Positions 18,319 to 26,217 of a DNA stretch of 60,230 nucleotides are shown here, one piece after another. The translations under genes and the position numbers were made by a program. How positions within the stretch are numbered: the first letter of the stretch is position 1; the number at the start of each line of letters is the position of its first letter. The notes below the pieces were generated by a model, which was not told where the DNA came from, made no database searches, and was given only the letters and a program-made list of their open reading frames with translations. Source of the DNA: Burkholderiales bacterium UBA4657 (GTDB lineage: Bacteria > Pseudomonadota > Gammaproteobacteria > Burkholderiales > Burkholderiaceae_E); assembly GCA_002405475.1 (NCBI GenBank), contig DHLX01000042.1, positions 31,674 through 91,903 of the forward strand, given 5' to 3'.

Positions 18319-19624
18319 GGTTTTTCCCTGGGCTGGGTGTTGGGTCGGCACTCAGGCACTGCGCGGCGAGTATCGCCACCATAAGCCCATAAATCGACGA
18401 GGTAAATTTCAGGTTGAACGTTTCAGTGGACAGCCCAAAAAAGAAAATACTTGAGATATACATTAGGCCCAAAACTCCCGCAGCCGAAACTGCGGCATGC
18501 GTACTACGTGCGCTCTTGTAAAACAGCACCAAAGGAATAAGTAATTGCGCCAAATACGCCAGCAAGCCAAAAACCCCTGAACGCAGCAAATTTTGCATTA
18601 ACTCATTATGCACGCCGTTATGCCGGATGCCGAACTCGAGGGTGGGCGTAGCAATAGGCGCCAAAGCCGGTATTTGCATGACATTCGGGGTCATGCCATC
18701 GCCATAACCGACCCAGGGGCTTTGTAACCACAAATACCAGGCAGCCCGTATGAATGACAGCCGCAATCCTGCCGAAGTATCTTGATGCCCTTGTTGAAAA
18801 TATTGGATCCATTCAGACCAGGCGGCGCTGACCCGGACTAGAAATAAGTCAGCATGCCCCAGAAAAACAAAAGGCAGGATGACAGCCGCAGCGGCAAACC
18901 AAACCCAGGAAACCTTACGTTTTTTCCTCAGAAAAACAAGATAAATCAGCACTAGCGCCGGTAACGCCACCCAGGCACTGCGCGAGCCGCTACCAAAGCT
19001 CAGAAACACCCCGATAACAAAGCCACTCAACTGATACAAAGTGAGAGACAGAGATGGACGCTCATGATAATGCACCAACGCCAGACACATGAAAGCCAGT
19101 AACAGCACATATTGTCCCAGCGTTAAAGGATCAACAAAATAGGTAGCATAGCGACCGCCCCAGCGAGCCGTCAGTTCGGGGTTCAGCAGCACCAATGCCA
19201 ATACAATCCAGAGCGACAGCGGCAAGACCAGACCCAAGACCTTGACGACGTTAAATTTCATCTGACGCAAATATAAAAAAATGACAAAACTGGCCAAAAT
19301 GCGCACCGGTCCGTCGAACGGATTATCGTTCCACTGCCCACGCAACATTTGGCTGAAAAAAATCGCTAGAAATGGGGCCGACAGACAGAGCAGCAGCATT
19401 TTGTCCCAAAAATCCAGCTTTGCCGGGGCATTGCATCCCTGACGCCATTTTTTCGCATAATGCCAGACAGACAAGAGAAAAGCTGCGGCCAATAAAGCAT
19501 TGAGCCAGCCCCTCAAGCTCAACATAAGTAGTGGCGCTATAGCCACCAAAGCCAAAGCTATTTTGTCAGCCAGCTGCAATTGACTGGCATCGGGCACCAG
19601 CTGAGCGTAAAGTTTGTTTATCAT
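18308..19624 (-). CDS. O-antigen ligase / Wzy-type polytopic membrane protein
   Basis: A 438-residue protein with roughly ten to twelve hydrophobic segments and, between the middle ones, a large periplasmic loop carrying GSGSRSAWVALP and the downstream NGVHNELMQNLLRSG motif, the pattern of the Wzy_C/WaaL O-antigen ligase family. The conserved Arg and His residues in these loops fit a ligase that moves undecaprenyl-linked glycan onto lipid A-core; a Wzy polymerase or a pilin glycosylase (PglL-like) cannot be ruled out from sequence alone. It is divergent from the GT17-like gene with a 30-bp gap. Confidence 0.8.
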   Translation of the reverse strand: MINKLYAQLVPDASQLQLADKIALALVAIAPLLMLSLRGWLNALLAAAFLLSVWHYAKKWRQGCNAPAKLDFWDKMLLLCLSAPFLAIFFSQMLRGQWNDNPFDGPVRILASFVIFLYLRQMKFNVVKVLGLVLPLSLWIVLALVLLNPELTARWGGRYATYFVDPLTLGQYVLLLAFMCLALVHYHERPSLSLTLYQLSGFVIGVFLSFGSGSRSAWVALPALVLIYLVFLRKKRKVSWVWFAAAAVILPFVFLGHADLFLVRVSAAWSEWIQYFQQGHQDTSAGLRLSFIRAAWYLWLQSPWVGYGDGMTPNVMQIPALAPIATPTLEFGIRHNGVHNELMQNLLRSGVFGLLAYLAQLLIPLVLFYKSARSTHAAVSAAGVLGLMYISSIFFFGLSTETFNLKFTSSIYGLMVAILAAQCLSADPTPSPGKNHVS

Positions 19625-19654
19625 TAGTCTGCTTTTTATCCAGCCCCGAATTAT

Positions 19655-20521
19655 ATGCCCAGAATTTACGATTGCTTCTGTTTTTTTAACGAAGACCTGT
19701 TACTAGAACTGCGACTCGAAACCCTATGGGATGTGGTCGATGTCTTTGTCATTTCCGAAGCCTGTTTTACTCATGCCGGAAACCAGCGGGAGACGCATTT
19801 CAAACCCGAGCGTTTTGCCAAGTATCTCAGCAAGATCCGCTATCTTAAGCTGGAACAAAAACCGGCCGGAGAAAATGATTTCTGGCGTAACGAAAACGCC
19901 ATCAGAAATCATCTGGCGCAGGGGCTGGGTGACGCGCAAAGCTCGGACTGGATCATCATCTCCGACCTCGACGAAATTCCACGACCAGAAAAAATTAAAG
20001 ACTTCAACCCAAAACAGATACGGGCAGATTTTGTTCAAAACTATTACAGCTATTATCTGAATAACCAGTGGATCGGCGATGAAAATTCACCACATTCACA
20101 AAGAAACCCCTACTGGTACGGCAGCAAAATTACCACCTATGAACATTTTGTTCATTTTTTTCAGTCGAATGCCACCCAGGTGCGAAACTATAAATCTTCA
20201 GGCTGGACTCGCCCGATCAAGCGTTGGTGGTATAGGGAACTCGTGTTTCAAAAAATAGCTGATGGTGGTTGGCACTTTACCTGGATGTTTTCTCCTGAGG
20301 ACATCATCAAGAAAATCGAAAGTACCGCGCATCAGGAATTCAATCTACCGTGTTATAAAGATAAAAATTACATCATCGAAACCATACGCAGTGGAAAAGA
20401 CATAGTTAAACCTTACAGTCGCTATCGTCTACAAAAAATCGACGACTCCTTTCCAATTTACTTGCAGCAGAATCGCCCGCTATTTGCTGACTGGATTATT
20501 GAGCCGGACACGGCTCCTTGA
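19655..20521 (+). CDS. Glycosyltransferase family 17-like protein
   Basis: A 288-residue protein that begins PRIYDCFCFFNEDLLLELRL and contains FVISEACFTHAG and WIIISDLDEIPRPE, the hallmarks of GT17 (the family of the eukaryotic beta-1,4-mannosyl-glycoprotein GlcNAc transferase, with many bacterial members). The DLDE motif is the probable metal-binding site. Aromatic residues are abundant and the gene is visibly more AT-rich than its neighbours, which suggests later acquisition. It is the only forward gene between the ligase and the GT9 gene, and its last 26 bp overlap the 3' end of the latter. Its acceptor in bacteria is unknown. Confidence 0.82.
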   Translation: MPRIYDCFCFFNEDLLLELRLETLWDVVDVFVISEACFTHAGNQRETHFKPERFAKYLSKIRYLKLEQKPAGENDFWRNENAIRNHLAQGLGDAQSSDWIIISDLDEIPRPEKIKDFNPKQIRADFVQNYYSYYLNNQWIGDENSPHSQRNPYWYGSKITTYEHFVHFFQSNATQVRNYKSSGWTRPIKRWWYRELVFQKIADGGWHFTWMFSPEDIIKKIESTAHQEFNLPCYKDKNYIIETIRSGKDIVKPYSRYRLQKIDDSFPIYLQQNRPLFADWIIEPDTAP

Positions 20522-21704
20522 GTATTTTGAGACAGGCTGCCAAGGTCGAATCGACAGAAAAACTTTTCGCGCATTGGCTGTCACCACGGCGACAGACAAA
20601 ACCCCAGGGTAACGGATATTCCTGGGCACAACCATAACAGTCGATTTGTGCCGCTACCGGAACAAATATGCCATTCCTGCGCAAAGGTGCGCGCAGCGAA
20701 TGATGTACCAGCGTAAAGAAGGCAACAATCGGTACCTGAGTGCTGGCAGCTATGTGCAAGGGTCCGGCATCGTAACCCACAAATAATCTTGATCGGGCAA
20801 TTAACTCACGGGTTTGTTGCACACTGAACAAACCTCTGGCATCGACCGCACCGGGAAAATCCAGTGCCATATCAAGCTCAGGTGAACCCACTTGCAATAT
20901 CGGCAAACCCGATTGGCGCGCCAGTTCTGACAGCAATTCGCGCCACAATGTAGCATCGACGTGACGGTAGGGCTGGTTGGCATCCTGGCGGTTGTGAGCC
21001 ACTATGTAAGTTTGACCAACAGACTCTATATAGTGGTTCACAGTCAAAATATCTTGCTCGGTAGCAAAAATTTCTGGCTGTTTGTCGAAGTCTCTGAGGC
21101 CAAAGGCCTGAAAGGCATAAACATCCGTAATATGCGCTGCACGGTTTTTTTCCTGCGACATATCCAGATTCAGTATCCAGTCATAGTGCCGATCGCCATA
21201 CTTCACATCGTCCCAGCTCAAAACGTCAGAGACATAAGGATTATTAGCGAACAACTCCGGATAACGGGTCACGACATCAATCTCGCAATAACCCTGCCGG
21301 TCCTGATACATCTGCCGGATAATGGGAGTGCATAACAATACATCGCCCATGGCACCAGACCGTATGACCAACAGCCGGGGTTTTTTACTCATACCGCCCG
21401 GGCCCGCCTGAACGGATGAAAAATAGTTTTTCCCTAACAGGGGTGGCAGTTTTTTATAAATAGAGGGCGAAGGTTCGCGCAGAATTAGCCGGGTCTTGGC
21501 TAAATAATTACGCGGCAAATACTCGCCCAGCCAGTAGTTTTTAACGCCATGCCAGCCAGCACTTTGCCAACTTTCCTGAGTCCGTTGGTAAAAATATCGA
21601 ATCCAGCCCGGTTGCCGGCAAGCGCGGGTAAGCACATGTAGCACCAAAGTGATCCAGAGTTTGATTTTTTTCATCAATACTTGCCCGTTATACATGTCGC
21701 TCAT
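20496..21704 (-). CDS. Glycosyltransferase family 9 (heptosyltransferase-like)
   Basis: A 402-residue GT-B enzyme of the ADP-heptose:LPS heptosyltransferase family. The core starts near residue 105 with LLVIRSGAMGDVLLCTPII, and the C-terminal half has FVGYDAGPLHIAASTQVPIVAFF, the nucleotide-sugar binding signature. It carries about 95 extra N-terminal residues rich in aromatic and basic residues and a Cys-containing segment IDCYGCAQEYP near the end. The ATG at 21704 has AGGA upstream; an alternative ATG is at 21674. It probably adds heptose to the LPS inner core, together with hldD and rfaE1 further along. Confidence 0.85.
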   Translation of the reverse strand: MSDMYNGQVLMKKIKLWITLVLHVLTRACRQPGWIRYFYQRTQESWQSAGWHGVKNYWLGEYLPRNYLAKTRLILREPSPSIYKKLPPLLGKNYFSSVQAGPGGMSKKPRLLVIRSGAMGDVLLCTPIIRQMYQDRQGYCEIDVVTRYPELFANNPYVSDVLSWDDVKYGDRHYDWILNLDMSQEKNRAAHITDVYAFQAFGLRDFDKQPEIFATEQDILTVNHYIESVGQTYIVAHNRQDANQPYRHVDATLWRELLSELARQSGLPILQVGSPELDMALDFPGAVDARGLFSVQQTRELIARSRLFVGYDAGPLHIAASTQVPIVAFFTLVHHSLRAPLRRNGIFVPVAAQIDCYGCAQEYPLPWGFVCRRGDSQCAKSFSVDSTLAACLKILKEPCPAQ

Positions 21705-21758
21705 GCTGATCCTGAATCAACACCCGCCCTCGCGAATAATCCGCAGCCGAGGCGCGTT

Positions 21759-21788
21759 ATCATAGCTGTAATCCTAAGCCAATCCCAA
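21759..21788 (-). promoter_or_regulatory. Possible sigma-70 promoter for the GT9 gene
   Basis: Reverse strand TTGGGA (21783-21788) and TATGAT (21759-21764) with an 18-nt spacer, about 55 bp upstream of the GT9 start, in the 86-bp divergent gap. Four of six and five of six matches; judged by eye only. Confidence 0.35.
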
Positions 21789-21790
21789 AC

Positions 21791-22879
21791 ATGCAACTCA
21801 GCCCTCCTCCCCTTCGTATCCTGCACGTCGTCCGGCGCTATGGTCCGGTGGGCGGCATGGAGCGTTATGTCTGGGAACTGAGTCACGAGCTGCACGGCAT
21901 GGGACAACATATCACCATTATCTGCGAACAATGTCTGGAAACTCCCACCGCTGGTATTCAGGTCGTTGCACTTGGTACGGTACGGCCAAAACCGCGCTGG
22001 CTGGCACTGCTGCGCTTCGGCGCAAGGGTACAGGCCTGGCTTAAGCATCACAAGGCTGGCTTTGATCTTATTCATAGTCATGAAAGGACTGCGGTTCACC
22101 ACGTCACTACGTTCCACGCACCGCCATTTGCCAACGTGCTGAAAAAGCCATTCTGGAAACGCTGGTCGGTACGCGTCAAGATGCAGCTTTATCTGGAAAA
22201 AAGAGAGCTGCAAACAGCGCGCTGCATTATTCCAAATTCCACATTGATTGCCCAGGAGCTGGCTCATTACTATCCTGAAGTGGCTGAGAAAATTTTCAGT
22301 CCGATTGCGCCCGGTGTCCGGGCGAGTGTGGTGCGCCCTTTTGCGTCCGTGCCAAAACTGGGCGGAACTGTAGCTTTTGTTGGTAAAGAGTGGAAAAGAA
22401 AGGGGTTGCCTCTTGCGGTTGAGATTGTGTCTGAACTGAAAAAAAATCGACCCTATTTGCAATTCATTATTGTTGGCCCTGACAAAAAAGATATTGCCTC
22501 CCTGGTCAGTCGCCTGCAAGAAACGGGGCAGATGAAAGGCTGGAACGCCCAGCCGCAGTATGACCAGTTTGATGTCCTGCTACACCCGGCCAGTCATGAA
22601 CCTTACGGCATGGTCATTGCCGAAGCCATGGCAGCGGGGGTGGCCGTGGTCATTTCTGACCAGTGCGGGGCAGCGGCTCATGTGCAAACCGGGGCCGGGT
22701 CGGTCTTGCCCTTGTCAGCGCCCTTGCCGTTGTGGGTGCAGGCGCTGGAACAGGCATTGACGCGTAACACGCCCGTACCTGAATTTTCCCGTCCCTGGCA
22801 ACAGGTGGCGGTGGAACATCTGACGCTATACCGCACTATGCTGCGGTCAGGTACTGATCAAGCCCCCGCGCTGCTTTGA
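21791..22879 (+). CDS. Glycosyltransferase family 4
   Basis: A 362-residue GT-B glycosyltransferase. RILHVVRRYGPVGGMERYVWEL is the Gly-rich N-terminal acceptor-domain loop, FDLIHSHERT follows, and the C-terminal donor domain has VAFVGKEWKRKGLPLAVEI and the EX7E-type motif HEPYGMVIAEAMAAGV. This layout is that of the WaaG/RfaG-like GT4 LPS core transferases. It is transcribed away from the GT9 gene, and its last 44 bp overlap the converging GT2 gene. Confidence 0.87.
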   Translation: MQLSPPPLRILHVVRRYGPVGGMERYVWELSHELHGMGQHITIICEQCLETPTAGIQVVALGTVRPKPRWLALLRFGARVQAWLKHHKAGFDLIHSHERTAVHHVTTFHAPPFANVLKKPFWKRWSVRVKMQLYLEKRELQTARCIIPNSTLIAQELAHYYPEVAEKIFSPIAPGVRASVVRPFASVPKLGGTVAFVGKEWKRKGLPLAVEIVSELKKNRPYLQFIIVGPDKKDIASLVSRLQETGQMKGWNAQPQYDQFDVLLHPASHEPYGMVIAEAMAAGVAVVISDQCGAAAHVQTGAGSVLPLSAPLPLWVQALEQALTRNTPVPEFSRPWQQVAVEHLTLYRTMLRSGTDQAPALL

Positions 22880-23657
22880 TATGTACCGAGTTCAGTGCCT
22901 GTAGCAATTTCTGCTCATTTTGCTCCATGCGCGAACGGTCGTTTTCTTGGTGCCATAAATGAAAAACCGGGGTCGCAAAACGTGCACTTTTATGTTTGAC
23001 ACCGGCGCGCAACAAGCGAATGACCAGGTCAGAGTCTTCAAAGCCCCAGCCGGTAAAGGCTTCGTCCAGCCCGTTAACGCTAATCAGGTCTGAGCGCCAA
23101 GCCGAGAGGTTGCAGGTTTTGGCACCCCGCCATTCATTCGCGTGGCGGTGGCGAAATGCGGCGTCTGGTAATGTGATGAAAGGACTGAAGCGGTTGATCT
23201 TGCGCTGTACCCATGCCGCCCATAAACGCCCATAAGACCAGTCGGGCAAGTTCCATTGTTGCGCCAGTACCTGCCGGGTAAATTTTTCAGACAACAATAC
23301 ACGGTTACCCGACAAAAACCAGCCTGGTTCGGCCAGTCGCGCATGCTGTGCCAGAAAATTGTTGCGTGGAATACAGTCACCATCAGTGAAAATCACATAA
23401 TCGCCTCGGGCTTTGGCCAGAGCCTTGTTGCGTATGGCCGCAGCACGAAAGCCCTGGTCTTCCTGCCACACATGCTGCACCGGAAAAGGCGCAGAGCGGG
23501 CATACTGTTCAACCAGTGCTTGCGTGTCTGAAGTCGAGCCATCATCAGCCACCAGCATTTCAAAAACCGGGTAAGTCTGCGCTGCATAAGCGCGTAGCAC
23601 GGCCTCCAGGGCATCGGGTCGGTTATAAGTCGTGACAATGACACTGAGCGACAACAT
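22836..23657 (-). CDS. Glycosyltransferase family 2
   Basis: A 273-residue GT2 enzyme: SLSVIVTTYNRPDALEAVLRA, then MLVADDGSTSDTQ, GFRAAAIRNKALAKARGDYVIFTDGDCIP with the DGD metal-binding motif, and WGFEDSDLVIRLLRAGV in the second half. That last motif is shared with WaaE-neighbour and chondroitin-synthase-like GT2 proteins (Glyco_transf_7C region). It starts 7 bp after the stop of the next GT2 gene and belongs to the msbA-side operon. Substrate unknown. Confidence 0.87.
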   Translation of the reverse strand: MLSLSVIVTTYNRPDALEAVLRAYAAQTYPVFEMLVADDGSTSDTQALVEQYARSAPFPVQHVWQEDQGFRAAAIRNKALAKARGDYVIFTDGDCIPRNNFLAQHARLAEPGWFLSGNRVLLSEKFTRQVLAQQWNLPDWSYGRLWAAWVQRKINRFSPFITLPDAAFRHRHANEWRGAKTCNLSAWRSDLISVNGLDEAFTGWGFEDSDLVIRLLRAGVKHKSARFATPVFHLWHQENDRSRMEQNEQKLLQALNSVHIKAARGLDQYLTAA

Positions 23658-23664
23658 GGCAGCT

Positions 23665-24450
23665 TCACGGTCGTTTCAAGGGCGCTTGTTCGGGCAAACG
23701 CCAGTTGCTGTCGGCCTCGAGTCTTTTGGCATAGCGGTAAAAAGTGCCTTCAAAATTACCCAGGGCAATGACAAAACCGGCCCAGCCGTCAAGAAAACCG
23801 CGCTTGAAAATATAGTGTTTGATAAAAGCCCACGCCGCATGCCCCAGTGCACTGCTCATGCTTACGTTTTTACCCTGCAATTTTTCTGCGCCCAGGCTGG
23901 AATAGCGGTTGGCCTTGCGCATGACTTCTTCAAAATTACGAAACGGCAACTGCCAGATGGCATGTTTCAGCACCCCGGTGGTGACGCCGGGGCTGAGTAT
24001 ATAACGCTCATGCACTGGGTCGGGTGAATAGCGCATGGCTTGCCTGTTAAAGAGCTGTGGCTGACGAAAATTCGGATACCAGCCCGAGCCTTTAATCCAG
24101 CGCCCCATAAAATAATTTCTGCGCGGCACAAAGTAGGCCTGATATTCGGGTTCGCCTTTGAGCAGCTGCAAAATTTCATCTCTGACTTCAGCAGTACAGC
24201 GTTCGTCCGAATCAAGGCTGAAAATCCAGTCATGACTACAGGCCTGTACTGCCTGGTTACGTAAATCGCCAAACCCGTGAAACGGTATCTGCACTACGCG
24301 TGCGCCAAGCTGGCTGGCAATCTCGGCGGTACCATCGGTACTGCCAGAATCAGCCAGTACGATTTCATCTGCCCATAACACGCTGGATACGGCCTGGGCG
24401 ATTTTTTCGGCTTCGTTATAAGCAATGATATAAGCAGATATTTTTTGCAT
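23665..24450 (-). CDS. waaE: LPS core glycosyltransferase, WaaE/KdtX-like GT2
   Basis: A 261-residue GT2 protein with ISAYIIAYNEAEKIAQAVSSV, VLADSGSTDGTAEI, FGDLRNQAVQACSHDWIFSLDSDER and PNFRQPQLFNRQAMRYSPDPVHE. This pattern is that of WaaE/KdtX, the beta-1,4-glucosyltransferase acting on heptose I of the LPS inner core in Klebsiella and Serratia, often found near waaA or msbA. It lies 14 bp downstream of msbA. Family assignment is firm; the exact sugar transferred here is inferred. Confidence 0.85.
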   Translation of the reverse strand: MQKISAYIIAYNEAEKIAQAVSSVLWADEIVLADSGSTDGTAEIASQLGARVVQIPFHGFGDLRNQAVQACSHDWIFSLDSDERCTAEVRDEILQLLKGEPEYQAYFVPRRNYFMGRWIKGSGWYPNFRQPQLFNRQAMRYSPDPVHERYILSPGVTTGVLKHAIWQLPFRNFEEVMRKANRYSSLGAEKLQGKNVSMSSALGHAAWAFIKHYIFKRGFLDGWAGFVIALGNFEGTFYRYAKRLEADSNWRLPEQAPLKRP

Positions 24451-24464
24451 GGGAAATGACGGGT

Positions 24465-26216
24465 TCAGTGTTTCATTTGTTGCAGGCGGTATAAATGGGC
24501 ATACAGCCCGTTATGCGCCAGTAATTGCTGATGCGTGCCCTGCTCGGCCAGACGTCCTGACTCCAGCACCAGAATGCGGTCGGCCTTTTCAATGGTGGAC
24601 AGGCGGTGTGCAATCACCAGCGTGGTTCGGTTCTGCATCAGGCGCTCGAGCGCCAGTTGCACCTGACGTTCCGACTCTGAATCCAGTGCCGAAGTCGCTT
24701 CATCCAGAATCAAGACTGGCGCATTTTTGAGCAAGGCACGGGCAATAGCCAGACGCTGCCTCTGCCCGCCCGACAGGCGCACGCCACGCTCGCCTATCAT
24801 GGTGTCATAGCCTTGGGGCAAAGACGAAATGAAATCATGCAAATACGCCGCCTGGGCAGCCTGCTCTATCTGTTCACGACTGGCGCTGCGCTGCGCACCA
24901 TAGGCAATATTGGCCGCCACCGTGTCATTGAACAACACCACATCCTGACTCACCAGGGCAAGCTGTTGCCGCAAACTCTCCAGACTCCATTCAGGCAAGG
25001 GTATGCCATCGAGCAGTATCTGACCAGAAGTCGGATGATAAAAACGTGGCAACAAGTGCGCCAGACTGGTTTTGCCACCACCGGAAGGGCCGACCAGGGC
25101 AACGGACTCACCCGGTTGAATATGTAAATCAATCTGCTGCAGTGACGGACGCTCCGCAGCGTCATACCGCAGTGATACCTGACGGAATTCAATAGCACCA
25201 CGGGCACGCGCTAATTGTCGTGTTCCCTGATCTTGTTCGGGTGCTGCATCTATCAGTTCAAATACACTTTCTGCGGCGACAATGCCACGCTGCAACGGTA
25301 CGTTAATATCAGCCAGCGATTTTAACGGTGGCAGTAGCAACAGCATGGCGGTCATGAACGCGCCGAACTCACCTACGGTACTCAACCCAAGTGTGCTTTG
25401 ATACAGTGCGGTCGCAATGACGGCGCCCAAAGCCAGAGCCGCCAGCAGTTGCGTTACAGGTGCCGACAAGGACTGTGCTGCTGCCAGACGCATCAGGAAA
25501 CCTTTGAGCCTTTGATTGGTCTGGCCGAAGCGCGAGGATTCATAAGCCTGACCACCATAGACTTTCAATACCCGCTGTCCCTCGGTGGCTTCCTGCAAGA
25601 CTTGCAGCATATCGCTCATGGCCTGCTGCGAGCCCTTGCTGACATGACGTAAACGGCGGCTCAAGCTACGGGCGAACCAGGCAATCAGGGGGAAAATCGT
25701 CAGGGTAATCAGCGTCAGTTGCCAGTTCAGGTACAACATAAAACCCACGAGGCCAATCACCACCATGGTGTCTTTGACCAATACCGACACTACATGCGTG
25801 GCAGCGCCGCCTACATTGTTCACATCGGAAGTGATTTTGCTGATGATAATGGCTGAAGGATGCTGATCATAAAAACTGACCGGCAGGCGAATCAGGCGTC
25901 CAAACATCTCGGCACGCAAGTCCATCAAAATGCGGTTGGCAATATAAGACAGCAAATAAGTCGCACCAAACAGACAAACGCCACGCAGAAAAAAAATGCC
26001 AATGACGATCAGCGGTGCGAGCCAGATATTGCGCGCCTCACCATTGAAACCCTGGTCGAGCAACAGTTTCATGAACGCAGAAAACATGGGCTCAGAGGCG
26101 GCTGCGCCGATCATGAACAGGGCAGCAAAAGCAAATGTCGTTCTATAAGGACGTAAATAATGCAGCAGACGCAAAAACACCTGGCGTGAAGCGGTTTGTA
26201 AAGGACGGATCAGCAT
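24465..26216 (-). CDS. msbA: Lipid A export ATP-binding/permease protein MsbA
   Basis: A 583-residue ABC half-transporter: six transmembrane helices in about residues 20-310, then the ATPase domain with Walker A GPSGGGKTS (near 377), signature LSGGQRQRLAIARALL and Walker B VLILDEATSALD, followed by the H-loop VIAHRLSTI. It flips core-lipid A across the inner membrane. I chose the ATG at 26216, just after the dnaE stop (TGATATG), over the frame start at 26237. Its placement with core glycosyltransferases fits MsbA rather than a drug exporter. Confidence 0.92.
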   Translation of the reverse strand: MLIRPLQTASRQVFLRLLHYLRPYRTTFAFAALFMIGAAASEPMFSAFMKLLLDQGFNGEARNIWLAPLIVIGIFFLRGVCLFGATYLLSYIANRILMDLRAEMFGRLIRLPVSFYDQHPSAIIISKITSDVNNVGGAATHVVSVLVKDTMVVIGLVGFMLYLNWQLTLITLTIFPLIAWFARSLSRRLRHVSKGSQQAMSDMLQVLQEATEGQRVLKVYGGQAYESSRFGQTNQRLKGFLMRLAAAQSLSAPVTQLLAALALGAVIATALYQSTLGLSTVGEFGAFMTAMLLLLPPLKSLADINVPLQRGIVAAESVFELIDAAPEQDQGTRQLARARGAIEFRQVSLRYDAAERPSLQQIDLHIQPGESVALVGPSGGGKTSLAHLLPRFYHPTSGQILLDGIPLPEWSLESLRQQLALVSQDVVLFNDTVAANIAYGAQRSASREQIEQAAQAAYLHDFISSLPQGYDTMIGERGVRLSGGQRQRLAIARALLKNAPVLILDEATSALDSESERQVQLALERLMQNRTTLVIAHRLSTIEKADRILVLESGRLAEQGTHQQLLAHNGLYAHLYRLQQMKH

Positions 26217-26217
26217 A

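Noticed and set aside
21701..22519. 272-aa reverse ORF opposite the GT4 gene
   Set aside because: It lies fully antisense to a well-matched glycosyltransferase and has a composition unlike a protein family.
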